Part shown: positions 35,617 to 45,551 of the stretch, piece after piece | Numbering within the stretch: position 1 is the first letter of the stretch | Layout: every line of letters starts with the position of its first letter | Source of the DNA: Bidens hawaiensis | Lineage: Eukaryota > Streptophyta > Magnoliopsida > Asterales > Asteraceae | Direction: 5' to 3' | Assembly (NCBI GenBank): GCA_021521415.1 | Contig: JAIQDT010000673.1 | Location: 496,001 to 560,000, forward strand | Length of the DNA: 64,000 nt | Translations under genes and position numbers: made by a program | The notes under the pieces: model-generated | Databases searched by the model: none | Told to the model about the DNA's origin: nothing | The model's input: only the letters and a program-made list of their open reading frames with translations

Positions 35617-37655
35617 GTAAACAATCCTGTAATACGAGGGATAAAAACTAGTCTATCATATTTAGTACCGAAGATCAAAAAATTACATCCAAAATTCGTT
35701 ATAGACTTTCACCTCAAAAGCATAAAAAGATTCTCAAGTGGACAAATTTTAGAAAGAAAAACGAAAAAGATCAAAGTGAGAAATGGAAAGTATGCTCATG
35801 GCCTTTTTATCCCAACAAGGTTGCATCTTGAACATGCATGGATGCTCGTTAAATACTCTTATTTCTTGCAGCAACGAACCTGAAGATTCAAGGTGGTTGT
35901 GCCCCCTTATGCCGAGTTCCGGGCAACTCCCACACATACTACAACGGGTAGAGCCCTTGTTAGTGGCAACTGGATTATCTATAGTTACCAAGTTACCATT
36001 GATGTTATTGTCCATCTATAGCCGGTTATAATCTTCAGTCGTTGACCACCAACTGATATGTTATGGCAGCCCGGCACTATAGAATCCCTCATCAGAACTA
36101 TAAATAATGAACCTCAAGATTAAAAACTCAAATCATATGAGAAAACTTGATGAAATCATTGTCCGTAACATATGTGGTTGTCGGAATTGATGTGTTGAGA
36201 AGCCATGGTCAAAGGGATTCGCCCCAGGATGAGATTTATCTAAGATTTGAGTGCATGAAAAAGAGGCTCCCGAAGTCAAGTTCAGATTTTTCATGTAACA
36301 AGTGTACGTGAATGTCAATGAGAAAAATTGCTGATCGAACATAGAAGAACAAACTGTAATCTTATCTTAACAAAGGAACAATGAATATACTTTATTCATA
36401 TAATTATGTCATAGAATGGAAATCTAGGTAATATATTAAAGGAATATATAGTTTTCAAATTGACTTTAACTAAGCTATTCACATAGGATTCCAGCTCAAT
36501 AATTTCTAAAATTATAATTTACAGTAAAATTATAGTTTTCATTTTTACAATTTCAAATTCATGAATAATAAAATGAAAATATGTTGTTGGTGGAAATCAA
36601 ACTCAGAACCTTGATTTTAAAATGTTTTTGGCTTACAAACTCAATTAGAATGAATTGATGTTAGCCTTATATTTTTCTTAATCGGTATAGATACACAAGA
36701 TATGTTATTATGTATATTATCAAATTTAAATGTTTTGTTTTAATTTTGTAATCACCCATGTATCATACGTGCTTTATCGTAGTAAATAAATAAATAATTA
36801 CTTCGATCGGGACCCGAATCTAGTTTTTGTTATAAAAATAAAAATAAACAAAATAAAAAATTAATTCATTGCTGCCGTTTTGGGAAAACCAAGTTCATGC
36901 AATCTAACTTGGGAACGCGGGGGCCCCACGAACTAGATGGGTCCCAGTTCAACATTAACGGTAACCCATGTCATTAACGTTTCTAACTTTCTATTATTCC
37001 ACTAAGCACATCTTGTCTCCCCATAAAAATTACAAAATGACAAAATTAAAACGCAAATCCTACTAAATAAGACAATAAAGCTTTAGTGTGCTGTTATACA
37101 GTTGAATTATCATGAAAATGACCCGGTTTATTATAAATATATTGTTTACAAAGGAATAGTGTCACGCTAGATATTCTGTCTAATCTTTATAGTTTTTAAT
37201 TTGAGATTTTTTTAACCATCACTTATCCACATGATCTCCATTTCATCCTTATAAAAAAAACCATCATAGGTGAGATTAGTTGATAACCCCCATATCCTGA
37301 CCTGGACCACCTATTTTTTTTTGTTTTTTGTTTTGTTTTTTGTTTTTTTACATCTGAGACTTCAATCAAAAACCTAATTTGTAAGTTGAAGTCTTTAAAT
37401 ATGTCCACTTAACCACTTAAGTCAGGAATAATTGACTTTACATGCCAATTTGATTCATCCTATTAGCTTCAATGTTAAATGTACATGTTAATTAGAATAC
37501 CTACTACCCCATATCCCGTAACCACTTTGTATGAATGATTTTGTAAGTCATATTTAAATATAAAATGTAATCAGAGTATTTTGTACCTCAGCCTATAATC
37601 GGATTTTCTAAATAAACAGGGGGTTTTGAGAAAAAAAAAACTCTCATATACGCCC
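35617..37655. other. intergenic DNA with two unassigned minus-strand frames
   Basis: Minus frames at 35749-36015 (88 codons, with CSMCGSCPELGIRGHNHLES) and 36133-36342 (69 codons, with SCTQILDKSHPGANPFDHGF) have more protein-like composition than their surroundings. They could be exons of a small or decayed gene. I recognise no family and cannot define splice sites. The rest is AT-rich, with a (T)n/(GTTTT)n tract near 37313-37350. Confidence 0.35.
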
Positions 37656-37697
37656 CACGTATAGGGCTATACGTGACCCTATACGCCCCGTATAGGG
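37656..37697. repeat. two adjacent perfect small hairpins
   Basis: CACGTATAGGGCTATACGTG (37656-37675) is a perfect 9-bp inverted repeat with 2-nt centre. CCCTATACG and CGTATAGGG (37677-37697) form a second with 3-nt centre. The two share the TATAG/CTATA core, and further partial copies (GGTATAGCCC, CCTACGTATAAGG) run to about 37732. Confidence 0.85.
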
Positions 37698-37732
37698 GCG
37701 TGGTATAGCCCTCCGAATAGCCCTACGTATAA

Positions 37733-38585
37733 GGGTGTTTGGTGTCCCTAGTAGAACCCTTAATTCATTGATATGACCTATGAGTATGTATATTATTTCA
37801 CTGGACAGGTAGAATATAATTGACATGACCGAGTAGCGATGTACCAAAACCTGAATGGCTAAATCGCTTGCTTTTTTAATCCTTCCTTTTTTCCCCTCTA
37901 GATAATTCCATCTTTGAATTAGTAAAAAAGATGCCTAGTTACAAAACATATCATATAATTACTAAAATTAATTATTTTCTAATGGCTATGTTTGACCGGT
38001 AAGTCGTTTATAAACAAGTTGATTCATTCTGTCTTGGTTTGTGAACCGGCCAAATTGAAACGGGAAAAGAAAAACAAATGCTACTTGTTAGTTTCCTTCT
38101 CTGAATCTGTCTCGCATTAATTTAACTCCAACTTTTGGACATTTATAAGTTATAGCTTAATTTCATTTGTCAATAAACTCACATAATACGATCAACATGA
38201 CTACTCCATACAATCTAATATTTTTTTTAATATTTTACATTTAAATAGAAAACATATATTGGTTTTAATTAAACAAAACCAACTTATGAAGCCATAAGCT
38301 TACTCGAGCTCACACTTTCAACTCGTTTTAAATAAACGAGTCAATCTAAACTAAACCAGCCTAACTCGACTAATTTTTAGCTCAAGCCAAACGCGACTCA
38401 GGTAGCTTGTTAAACCACCATACTCAAAAAGGTATTTAAAAACTTGCATCTTTGTAAAAAGGAAGGTACATACAACTTGTAACAATCAAAAGAAACTTGT
38501 TTTGATGGTGAAACAATAAAGAAAAAAGAAACAAAAAGAAAAGAAAAAGGGAAAAATCAATGACAAGATCTATATTACAAAAGAG
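37733..38585. other. upstream region of the SUKH-like gene
   Basis: AT-rich, with no recognised coding sequence or transposon ends. It precedes the candidate promoter of the host gene. Confidence 0.5.
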
Positions 38586-38593
38586 GGCCCCAC
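38586..38593 (+). promoter_or_regulatory. candidate TCP site (GGNCCCAC)
   Basis: GGCCCCAC matches the class I/II TCP consensus GGNCCCAC, 193 bp before the ATG of the only host gene. A weak TATA-like CTACAAATACC follows near 38604-38614. Position is suggestive; function is inference. Confidence 0.35.
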
Positions 38594-38658
38594 CATTATT
38601 GCAGCTACAAATACCCACTCCTTCTTTCCAATCGAACTCATTCATATTCATCATCTCC

Positions 38659-38690
38659 CAACCTTTCTTTCTTTCTTTCTTTCCCCTGTT
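38659..38690 (+). promoter_or_regulatory. CTTT-rich pyrimidine leader
   Basis: (CTTT)n followed by CCCCTG lies about 100 bp upstream of the start codon, typical of plant 5' leaders or core-promoter pyrimidine patches. Confidence 0.45.
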
Positions 38691-38785
38691 TTCACTTCAC
38701 CATTATCACCTCTTTCTGAAAATAACCACACACCAAACAAACTACCTTCAATCTTCCCAATAAAGTATTATTATTGTTAATCAAA

Positions 38786-39772
38786 ATGGTGGACGTTGAT
38801 AGAAGAATGAGCGGCTTAAACCCCGCACACCTCGCCGGCCTCCGCCGTCTCTCCGCCAGAGCCGCCGCATCGTCACCATCAACCCCACTCCCAGCTCGCA
38901 ACAGCCTCATCTCCTTCACTTCCTTAGCCGACAAAGTCCTAACCCACCTTAAAAACTCCAACGTACGAGTCCACCAAGGCCTGTCGGAAACCGAGTTCGC
39001 CAGAGCCGAAGCCGAGTTCGGGTTTGCATTCCCACCCGACCTTAAAGCGGTTCTCTCATCTGGGCTCCCGGTCGGACCGGGTTTTCCGGACTGGCGGTCC
39101 ACTGGGAGCTCACGACAACAGTTACGTGCCGCGTTGGATCTTCCTATCGCGTCTGTTTCGTTACATATTGCGAGAAACGCATTGTGGTCGAAGTCATGGG
39201 GCGTCCGACCCACGGATCCGGAAAAAGCGATTAAGATTGCGAGAAACGCGTTGAAACGGGCACCGCTTTTGGTACCGGTTTTTAACCATTGTTATATACC
39301 GTGTAACCCTTCGTTGGCTGGGAACCCTATATTCTACGTGGATGAGAATCAAATATTTTGTTGTGGGTTTGACTTGTCTGATTTTTTTGACCGTGAAAGA
39401 ACAACTTTGTTTGTGAAGTCCGATGTTACGAAACAACGTTGTACGGGTGAGAAACATGTCGGGGCGCTGTCGGGTGTGAATCGGAGGAGTCTTGACGCGG
39501 TCGCGGGTGGTCGGACGCCGAGATGGGTGGAGTTTTGGAGTGACGCCGCCGTCGACCGCCGGAAAAGAAACTCGTACTCGTCATCCTCGTACTCATTATC
39601 CTCGTACTCGTCGTCGCCAGACCGGCTGTTTGAGATTCCTAGAACCGGGGTGCCGAAATGGGTGGATTCGTATGTGAAGCAGATCGGGTCGGTTTTGAAG
39701 GATGGCGGGTGGGCGGAGTCTGACGTGGCGGATATTGTGGGTGTGTCGTCTGCCGGAATATTTGACGGTTAG
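38786..39772 (+). CDS. SMI1/KNR4-like (SUKH-type) domain protein, interrupted by in-frame TAG
   Basis: Intronless frame of 328 codons starting [23 protein letters not shown] 38786 lies in a good plant context (AAAATGG), and no upstream in-frame ATG exists. Residues about 66-105 ([38 protein letters not shown]) fit the SUKH pattern of an acidic helix, the turn FPPDLK and a glycine-rich strand. Residues about 164-201 contain [20 protein letters not shown] and [14 protein letters not shown] serine/tyrosine repeat ([15 protein letters not shown]) precedes [27 protein letters not shown]1-KNR4 proteins act in yeast cell-wall signalling and bacterial immunity; the plant role is unknown to me. TAG at 39770-39772 cuts the frame, which continues for 72 codons. 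CpG-rich codons contrast sharply with the AT-rich flanks. Family assignment is from motif memory, moderate confidence. Confidence 0.85.
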   Translation: MVDVDRRMSGLNPAHLAGLRRLSARAAASSPSTPLPARNSLISFTSLADKVLTHLKNSNVRVHQGLSETEFARAEAEFGFAFPPDLKAVLSSGLPVGPGFPDWRSTGSSRQQLRAALDLPIASVSLHIARNALWSKSWGVRPTDPEKAIKIARNALKRAPLLVPVFNHCYIPCNPSLAGNPIFYVDENQIFCCGFDLSDFFDRERTTLFVKSDVTKQRCTGEKHVGALSGVNRRSLDAVAGGRTPRWVEFWSDAAVDRRKRNSYSSSSYSLSSYSSSPDRLFEIPRTGVPKWVDSYVKQIGSVLKDGGWAESDVADIVGVSSAGIFDG

Positions 39773-39991
39773 ATGGTGTTGGTGGATAATCAGGCGGTGT
39801 TGGACGCGCTTCTTGTGAAAGCGAATCGGTTGTCGGAGAGTTTACAGAAGGCCGGGTGGAGCTCCGAAGAGGTTTCGGATGCTTTCGGGTTTGATTTTCG
39901 GCAAGTGAAAGAACGGAAGCCGGTGAAGAACATATCGCCGGAGTTAGTGGAGAAGATTGGAAGACTTGTGGAATCTGTCTCAAAATATTGA
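39773..39991 (+). pseudogene. C-terminal continuation of the SUKH-like gene after the TAG
   Basis: This segment lies in the same frame as the preceding gene with no gap: TAG is followed at once by ATG GTG. It encodes 72 residues ending at TGA 39989-39991. It contains LSESLQKAGWSSEEVSDAFG, which echoes [20 protein letters not shown] just before the stop, suggesting two related helical repeats in one protein. The same codon bias continues across the stop. The simplest reading is one ancestral protein of about 401 residues with a single nonsense change. Alternatives are readthrough, a sequencing error, or translation of only the shorter form. Confidence 0.75.
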
Positions 39992-40095
39992 CGGAGTTAT
40001 CGCCGGAGTTTGCGGTAGCCGACAGACACCGATATTTTTTTATTTTATTTTTTGGAAATATATATTTTTTTATAGGAGTTAAAGAATAACAAAGC

Positions 40096-40101
40096 AATAA
40101 A
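40096..40101 (+). terminator. candidate poly(A) signal
   Basis: AATAAA lies 105 bp after the TGA at 39991, within a T-rich 3' flank. This spacing fits one transcript covering both parts of the broken gene. Confidence 0.5.
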
Positions 40102-41917
40102 TTTGATTGTTTATTGGATTACATCGAAACAAAAGGCAGGCGGGCAATAAGCTGCGCCGCCACCCCTTTTTGAATCGCAAAACCCAATCTTTTAAAAACT
40201 ATATTTGCTGATCTTGCTGATCTTGGAAATATGAAAATACGAAATGTATAATAATAAACTCCGTATAAAGAAAAGTGAAAAATTGAAAATTGTTAATCTT
40301 GAATACCAATTTTAGGTTATTAGATCCATGGTATATTTGTATTTTATTTTATAATTTCTATCTTAGTGTAAAAAGAAAATTTTATTTTCCCATTTCAACA
40401 CCTTGAATTTGTAGAGATTGAGAGTCGTTGAGTTCAGGTTCATAGACGAGAAATTAAAAAAATTTGTAGCTCAAAAATACAGCAATGTTTATACTAAAAT
40501 TATTTCATAATCAGTGCAAAATCAAGTACCAAAAAATCTCAAACCTACAAAAAAAAATTCCATGCTTCGCTATTGTTCATAATATTAGGGGATTTTAGTG
40601 TAAATAAATTTGTTGTTAAAAAAATAGACGGGAATAAGAAAATAACAAAAGTTAGGTTACTAATGAAGGAATGGACGTGTGGGGGGCTCTTTTTTGAAAG
40701 AAAAAGTATACGTTATGGATATCGAAAAAGCAAACAGTGGAACAACCTCAAGGATGCCGTTTGGTACTTCGGAAACGGTGTGTTGTGAGTTGTGATGGAT
40801 AAAGTGAAGTGTGTTTCTGGGTTTGGGTGTGTTCATTAATAAATAAATAATTTGATGTGAGGGGACCGTGTTTCAGGTGGATAGTATGGGAAAAGGGTGT
40901 TGTTTGGGCGGTTCAACATCATAAATCAGATTTCATGTTAAAGAACTTATGTTATAAAGAGAATATTATGAAAATAAAAGGTAAATTATAATATTGTCCT
41001 TGCTTTTTCCATCTCCTTATTTCAAAAACGTCCAACCTTTTCAAAACTACTTGAAATGTCTCTTTGAAACATGGAGCTGTCGCCGGCTGCCACTGTTGTC
41101 TCCATTGCCGGCGACGGTTTGTGAAAAAAGTCAGAGCCGCGTCTTTTTAAAAGTTTGTCCTAGAGGGCGCGAGTCAAGATTTGCAGTCTTGGGAGTCGTC
41201 GAAACATATCTGAAATGACTTTGTCGGGGCGGCGTCATTGCGCTCAAACTTAGGAGGCGACGAAAGGATTCTAACTGTGTCTCTTGCATCGGCTACGCAG
41301 AGAAGTATGAATCATTTTCCCAAACCCTTCATCTTTCTCTGTCAACGAAATTAGAGAAGAAGTATGAATACATTTTGAGAAAGTCTATGGTTTTGTTAGG
41401 ATTTGATGGAATGTTGGGAGGATTTTTAGGGAGAGAAAGCTTGTGATGAGAGAGGAAGCGAAGAATTTAGCGAGTATGTTCTTGACGCGATAAGTCCGGC
41501 TTGAAAATCAGCTGTTAATCAACAATGTTGGCCTAGTTCTACCCTTACTTTCACTTCTATGTTGTGTCTCCAGTCTTTGAAGGCATGTCGCCTTCGACTT
41601 GGAAATTCCTTGAGTGGTCTTCGGTGACGAAGACAATGAACCCAAAACACGCGTCGGCGACAGATTGTAAACAGGTTGGTCAGAGCCGCTAGGTTTAGGG
41701 TGACATTGTGATTTATTATTGGTTGTGCAAAAATCGTGATTACAACTAGAATATGAAGTGTTCTGACGTGCTTCAAATAATTTTGGACTTTAAATGGGTT
41801 TGAGGGACAAACAGATAATTTATCTCTACTAAAAGGAGATTATGAAAAATTTTCTTTATTATAAAAATAATTACGGGATAGCCTTGGTTTGTCTAGAAAA
41901 AATATATACGACCAACA
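40102..41917. other. intergenic DNA
   Basis: Moderately GC-rich patches at about 41070-41300 and 41560-41700 (GTCGCCGGC, GGCGACAGATTG) give short frames on both strands, but no domain is recognised. Confidence 0.45.
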
Positions 41918-41922
41918 TCTAT

Positions 41923-42458
41923 TAGGTTTATTGGATTTTAATAATCCTATAAACTGATATTGGCTGATAATTATCTTTATTCATTTTATCATCACCGATA
42001 GGCCCAAAATTTAAAAAAGTTGCTCCAGTGGCCCCTCGTTAAAAAGGACTTAACGATGCTATACCTCTTCCGAATTTCAGACTAATGTTTTAGGGCTTTT
42101 GATCGGAAGGAGGATGCGTGTCGATTGATATAAAACTTAGCTCGAAACGGTGTTTCAAAACGACGAAATAATGCTTCAATTCGGGTTTTTAAGTTTACAA
42201 TTAACAAAAATCAAGACGTTTGGATCACCATTTCGAGCTAAGTTTTACATCAATCGACACGCATCCTCCTTCCGATCAAAAGTCCTAAAGCATTAGTTCA
42301 ATATTTGGAAAAAAAATATAACATCGTTAAGCCCTTTTTTTACGGGAGACCATTGGGGGCAACTTTTTAAATTTAGGACCGCCAATGACGATAAACTGAA
42401 TAAGGATTATTATCGGCCAATACCATTCAATAGGGATTACTAAAATCCAATAAACCTA
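41923..42458. mobile_element. 536-bp foldback element with long inverted arms
   Basis: The left arm (TAGGTTTATTGGATTTTAAT onward) and right arm (ending ACTAAAATCCAATAAACCTA) are inverted copies of more than 200 bp. They include GATGCGTGTCGATTGATATA and its inverse around a centre near 42170. Flanks TCTAT (41918-41922 and 42459-42463) form a 5-bp TSD. No coding. The superfamily is undetermined. Confidence 0.88.
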
Positions 42459-42532
42459 TCTATTATGAGAAGTATATAATCATAAATACAAATATTGTAG
42501 AGAATGAAGACATGGAAGGACCTACTCTTGAT

Positions 42533-42590
42533 GAGGTTACGGGGTTTACCTGGGCCGTTGGGAGGTTACGGGGTTTACCTGGGCCGTTGG
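42533..42590. repeat. short tandem duplication (about 28 bp)
   Basis: GAGGTTACGGGGTTTACCTG plus GGCCGTTGG occurs twice in direct succession. Confidence 0.9.
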
Positions 42591-42698
42591 GTGAGTGTAA
42601 GCATTTGAGTTACCTAGGCGTCACATTTGCATGAGATATATCCTTCTCACACTCACATAGGAAAGGTGAGGGTGTTAATGTAACAAAATATTGTAATA

Positions 42699-44268
42699 CT
42701 AGATTTTATCCCCCGTATTACGGGGGTTGTTTTATATTATTCGTTTTAAATATTTATATATGTATATTTGGATTTTAAGTTTATTTATTATAAGAAAGTT
42801 AATAATTAATATACTTGAGGTTTCATAATGAAATGGTTTCACAAATAAATGATATGTTATAATCCAGTTTAAAAGCTATCTGGGTTTGGTGATACTCATT
42901 ACCAGTTTATTTTCTTTATTATAAAATTATTTCTTAATTATAAATAATATCTTTTTTTAAATAAAATAGGATATTAATTTTTAGTATATCCCTATTTTAT
43001 AGGATTTTCATATCAAATATTTGATGAGGTTAATTTTTAATATAATGAGATGTTATAATCCGTTTAAGAGTTATCTGGGTTTGGTGAGACCTTACCTATG
43101 AATTCGTGTCAAATGCGTGAGAAACCTTCATTTACAAATAAAGTAATCTGATGGTCTAAGGAATTGTTATTTTACATTTTTCGTTTTTAATATTTATTTT
43201 TTGGATTTTAATTTTCTTTATTGTAAGAAAGTTAATAATATACTTAGGGTTTGATGATGAAAGGGTTTCATAAATAAATGATATGTTATAACCCGTTTAA
43301 AAGCTATCTGGATTTGGTGACCCATGACCCGCTTATATTTTTTTACTATAAAATTATTTATTAATTATAAATAATATCTTTTTCTTTTTAAATTGGATAT
43401 TAAATTTTAGTATATCCCTATTTTATAGGATTTTCATATCAAATAATTGGTAAGATTAATTTTTAATTTAATGAGATGTTATAACCCGTTTAAGAGTTAT
43501 CTGGTTTTGGTAAAACCCATACCCATGAATTTGGGTTTAATCAATGTGAGGCCTTTATTTAGAAATCAAACAATTTGGTGGCTTCCATAAAAAGGGGGAG
43601 CGACCATATCTGGATTTGGTGACCCATGACCCGCTTATATTTTTTTACTATAAAATTATTTATTAATTATAAATAATATCTTTTTCTTTTTAAATTGGAT
43701 ATTAAATTTTAGTATATCCCTATTTTATAGGATTTTCATATCAAATAATTGGTAACATTAATTTTTAATTTAATGAGATGTTATAACCCGTTTAAGAGTT
43801 ATCTGGTTTTGGTAAAACCCATACCCATGAATTTGGGTTTAATCAATGTGAGGCCTTTATTTAGAAATCAAACAATTTGGTGGCTTCCATAAAAAGGGGG
43901 AGCGACCATATCTGGATTTGGTGACCCATGACCCGCTTATATTTTTTTACTATAAAATTATTTATTAATTATAAATAATATCTTTTTCTTTTTAAATTGG
44001 ATATTAAATTTTAGTATATCCCTATTTTATAGGATTTTCATATCAAATAATTGGTAAGATTAATTTTTAATTTAATGAGATGTTATAACCCGTTTAAGAG
44101 TTATCTGGTTTTGGTAAAACCCATACCCATGAATTTGGGTTTAATCAATGTGAGGCCTTTATTTAGAAATCAAACAATTTGGTGGCTTCCATAAAAAGGG
44201 GGAGCGACCACATCGTGACACGTAGGATTTTAGGTGTTTCGTTTATATATATTATAGATATAGATAGA
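42699..44268 (-). mobile_element. non-autonomous Helitron with internal 302-bp triplication
   Basis: On the minus strand the 3' end has a perfect hairpin CCCCCGTAATACGGGGG (42710-42726), then 7 nt, then CTAG (42699-42702). The 5' end is TCTATCTATATCTATAATA. It sits between host A (42698) and T (44269) with no TSD, as Helitrons do. No Rep/helicase coding is present. The body is about four copies of one unit, the last three nearly identical. Fragments of the same family occur at 33215-33610 and 61140-61283. Confidence 0.85.
43308..44213. repeat. three tandem 302-bp units inside the Helitron
   Basis: CTGGATTTGGTGACCCATGA starts at 43308, 43610 and 43912, exactly 302 bp apart. The copies are nearly identical (for example GGTAAGATT versus GGTAACATT). 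An older, clearly diverged copy lies at about 42880-43307. Confidence 0.95.
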
Positions 44269-44928
44269 TAAATAAATTCACACGTGTCACCATATTGGTT
44301 AGAAAATAATTGGATGCTCTCCAATAGGGTCAGCTCTGAGAAAGAAAAAAAATTTTGAATCAAATGCGAAAATACCTTTTGGCCTTAACTCTTAAGTAAA
44401 AAGAGCATTTTTTTATGGTTTAAACAATTTAATTTTGATATGGGCTTACTTATTATAATTTAGGTTGTGTAAAAAACTTACGTATAAAAATAGGATTAGA
44501 CATGCCTCAAAACCTTTTGGTTGGGAGTAATCTCGTTTGCCGCTAGACCAAGCTAACAGTTATGTAATTGAGTTTAAACACTAAATATATCTATATTGTT
44601 TAATAAAAATACATATAATTTTTTTAAAGAAAATTCGGGCCTAACGAGGTGTCAAGCCTATGGCTGTCGACCACCCAGCCCCCTTAAGACCGGCCTTGCT
44701 CTCCACGCCCGTTCTCAAGGGGAGCATGCTCACGGTCTACTCACCCAAAAGGTAGCACCCTCTAGGGTTAAGCTCACACCGTATGTCCCGTGTTCAAAGA
44801 TGTCAAATATAAAATAAAATAGTCATTATTTGTAACTCTAGAACATTAATACAAATATGATGGTGAGATGACCGTTAAAAATGCTGATAACCACATTTAT
44901 AACAATATTAATAATCACATTTGATGGT
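44269..44928. other. intergenic DNA with a tRNA-like A-box
   Basis: On the minus strand near 44550, GCTTGGTCTAGCGGCAAACG matches a pol III A-box (TGGTCTAGCGG). The expected B-box near 44495 is degraded (GGCATGTCTAATCC). This may be an old SINE or tRNA relic. A GC-rich stretch at 44635-44800 has no recognised content. Confidence 0.3.
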
Positions 44929-44937
44929 TTTTATATG

Positions 44938-45542
44938 GGGAAAATTCCCAAAAGAGTCCTTTAATAGTAAGAGATTCTAAATTTGTCCCCTCAAAATCAT
45001 TTTTCCAGATTTGTCCCTCTTTTAACGCATCGTCGACGACGTGTTAAGTAGTCCCGCCGACGAGATAGCTAACACATGGTCAACGATGCGTTACGCATCC
45101 AAACACATGGTCAACGACGCGTTAGGCATCCAAACACATGGTCAACGATGCGTTAGGCATCCAAACACATGGTTAACGATGCGTTAGCTAACACATGGTC
45201 AACGATGCGTTACGCATCCAAACACATGGTCATCGACGTGTTAGGCATCTAAACACATGGTCAACGATGCGTTAGGCATCCAAACACATGGTCAACGATC
45301 TCGTTGACCATGTGTTTGGATGCCTAACGCATCGTTGACCATGTGTTTAGATGCCTAACACGTCGATGACCATGTGTTTGGATGCGTAACGCATCGTTGA
45401 CCATGTGTTAGCTATCTCGTCGGCGGGACAACTTAACACGTCGTCGACGATGCGTTAAAAGATAGACAAATCTGAAAAAATGATTTTGAGAGGACAAATT
45501 TGGAATCTCTCACTATTAAAGGACTCTTTTGGGAATGTTCCC
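44938..45542. mobile_element. MULE-type foldback element (long hairpin)
   Basis: Terminal inverted repeats GGGAAAATTCCCAAAAGAGT and GGGAACATTCCCAAAAGAGT (inverse of the right end) continue inward as inverted arms meeting near 45300. 9-bp flanks TTTTATATG (44929-44937) and TTTTATATC (45543-45551) agree in eight of nine bases, fitting Mutator-like elements. Arms contain arrays of ACACATGGTCAACGATGCGT. The left arm has an extra internal duplication of about 120 bp, so arms are about 363 and 242 bp. No transposase. Confidence 0.9.
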
Positions 45543-45551
45543 TTTTATATC

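Noticed and set aside
39194..39457. Minus frames over the host gene as antisense genes
   Set aside because: They are shadows of the GC-rich + strand coding frame.
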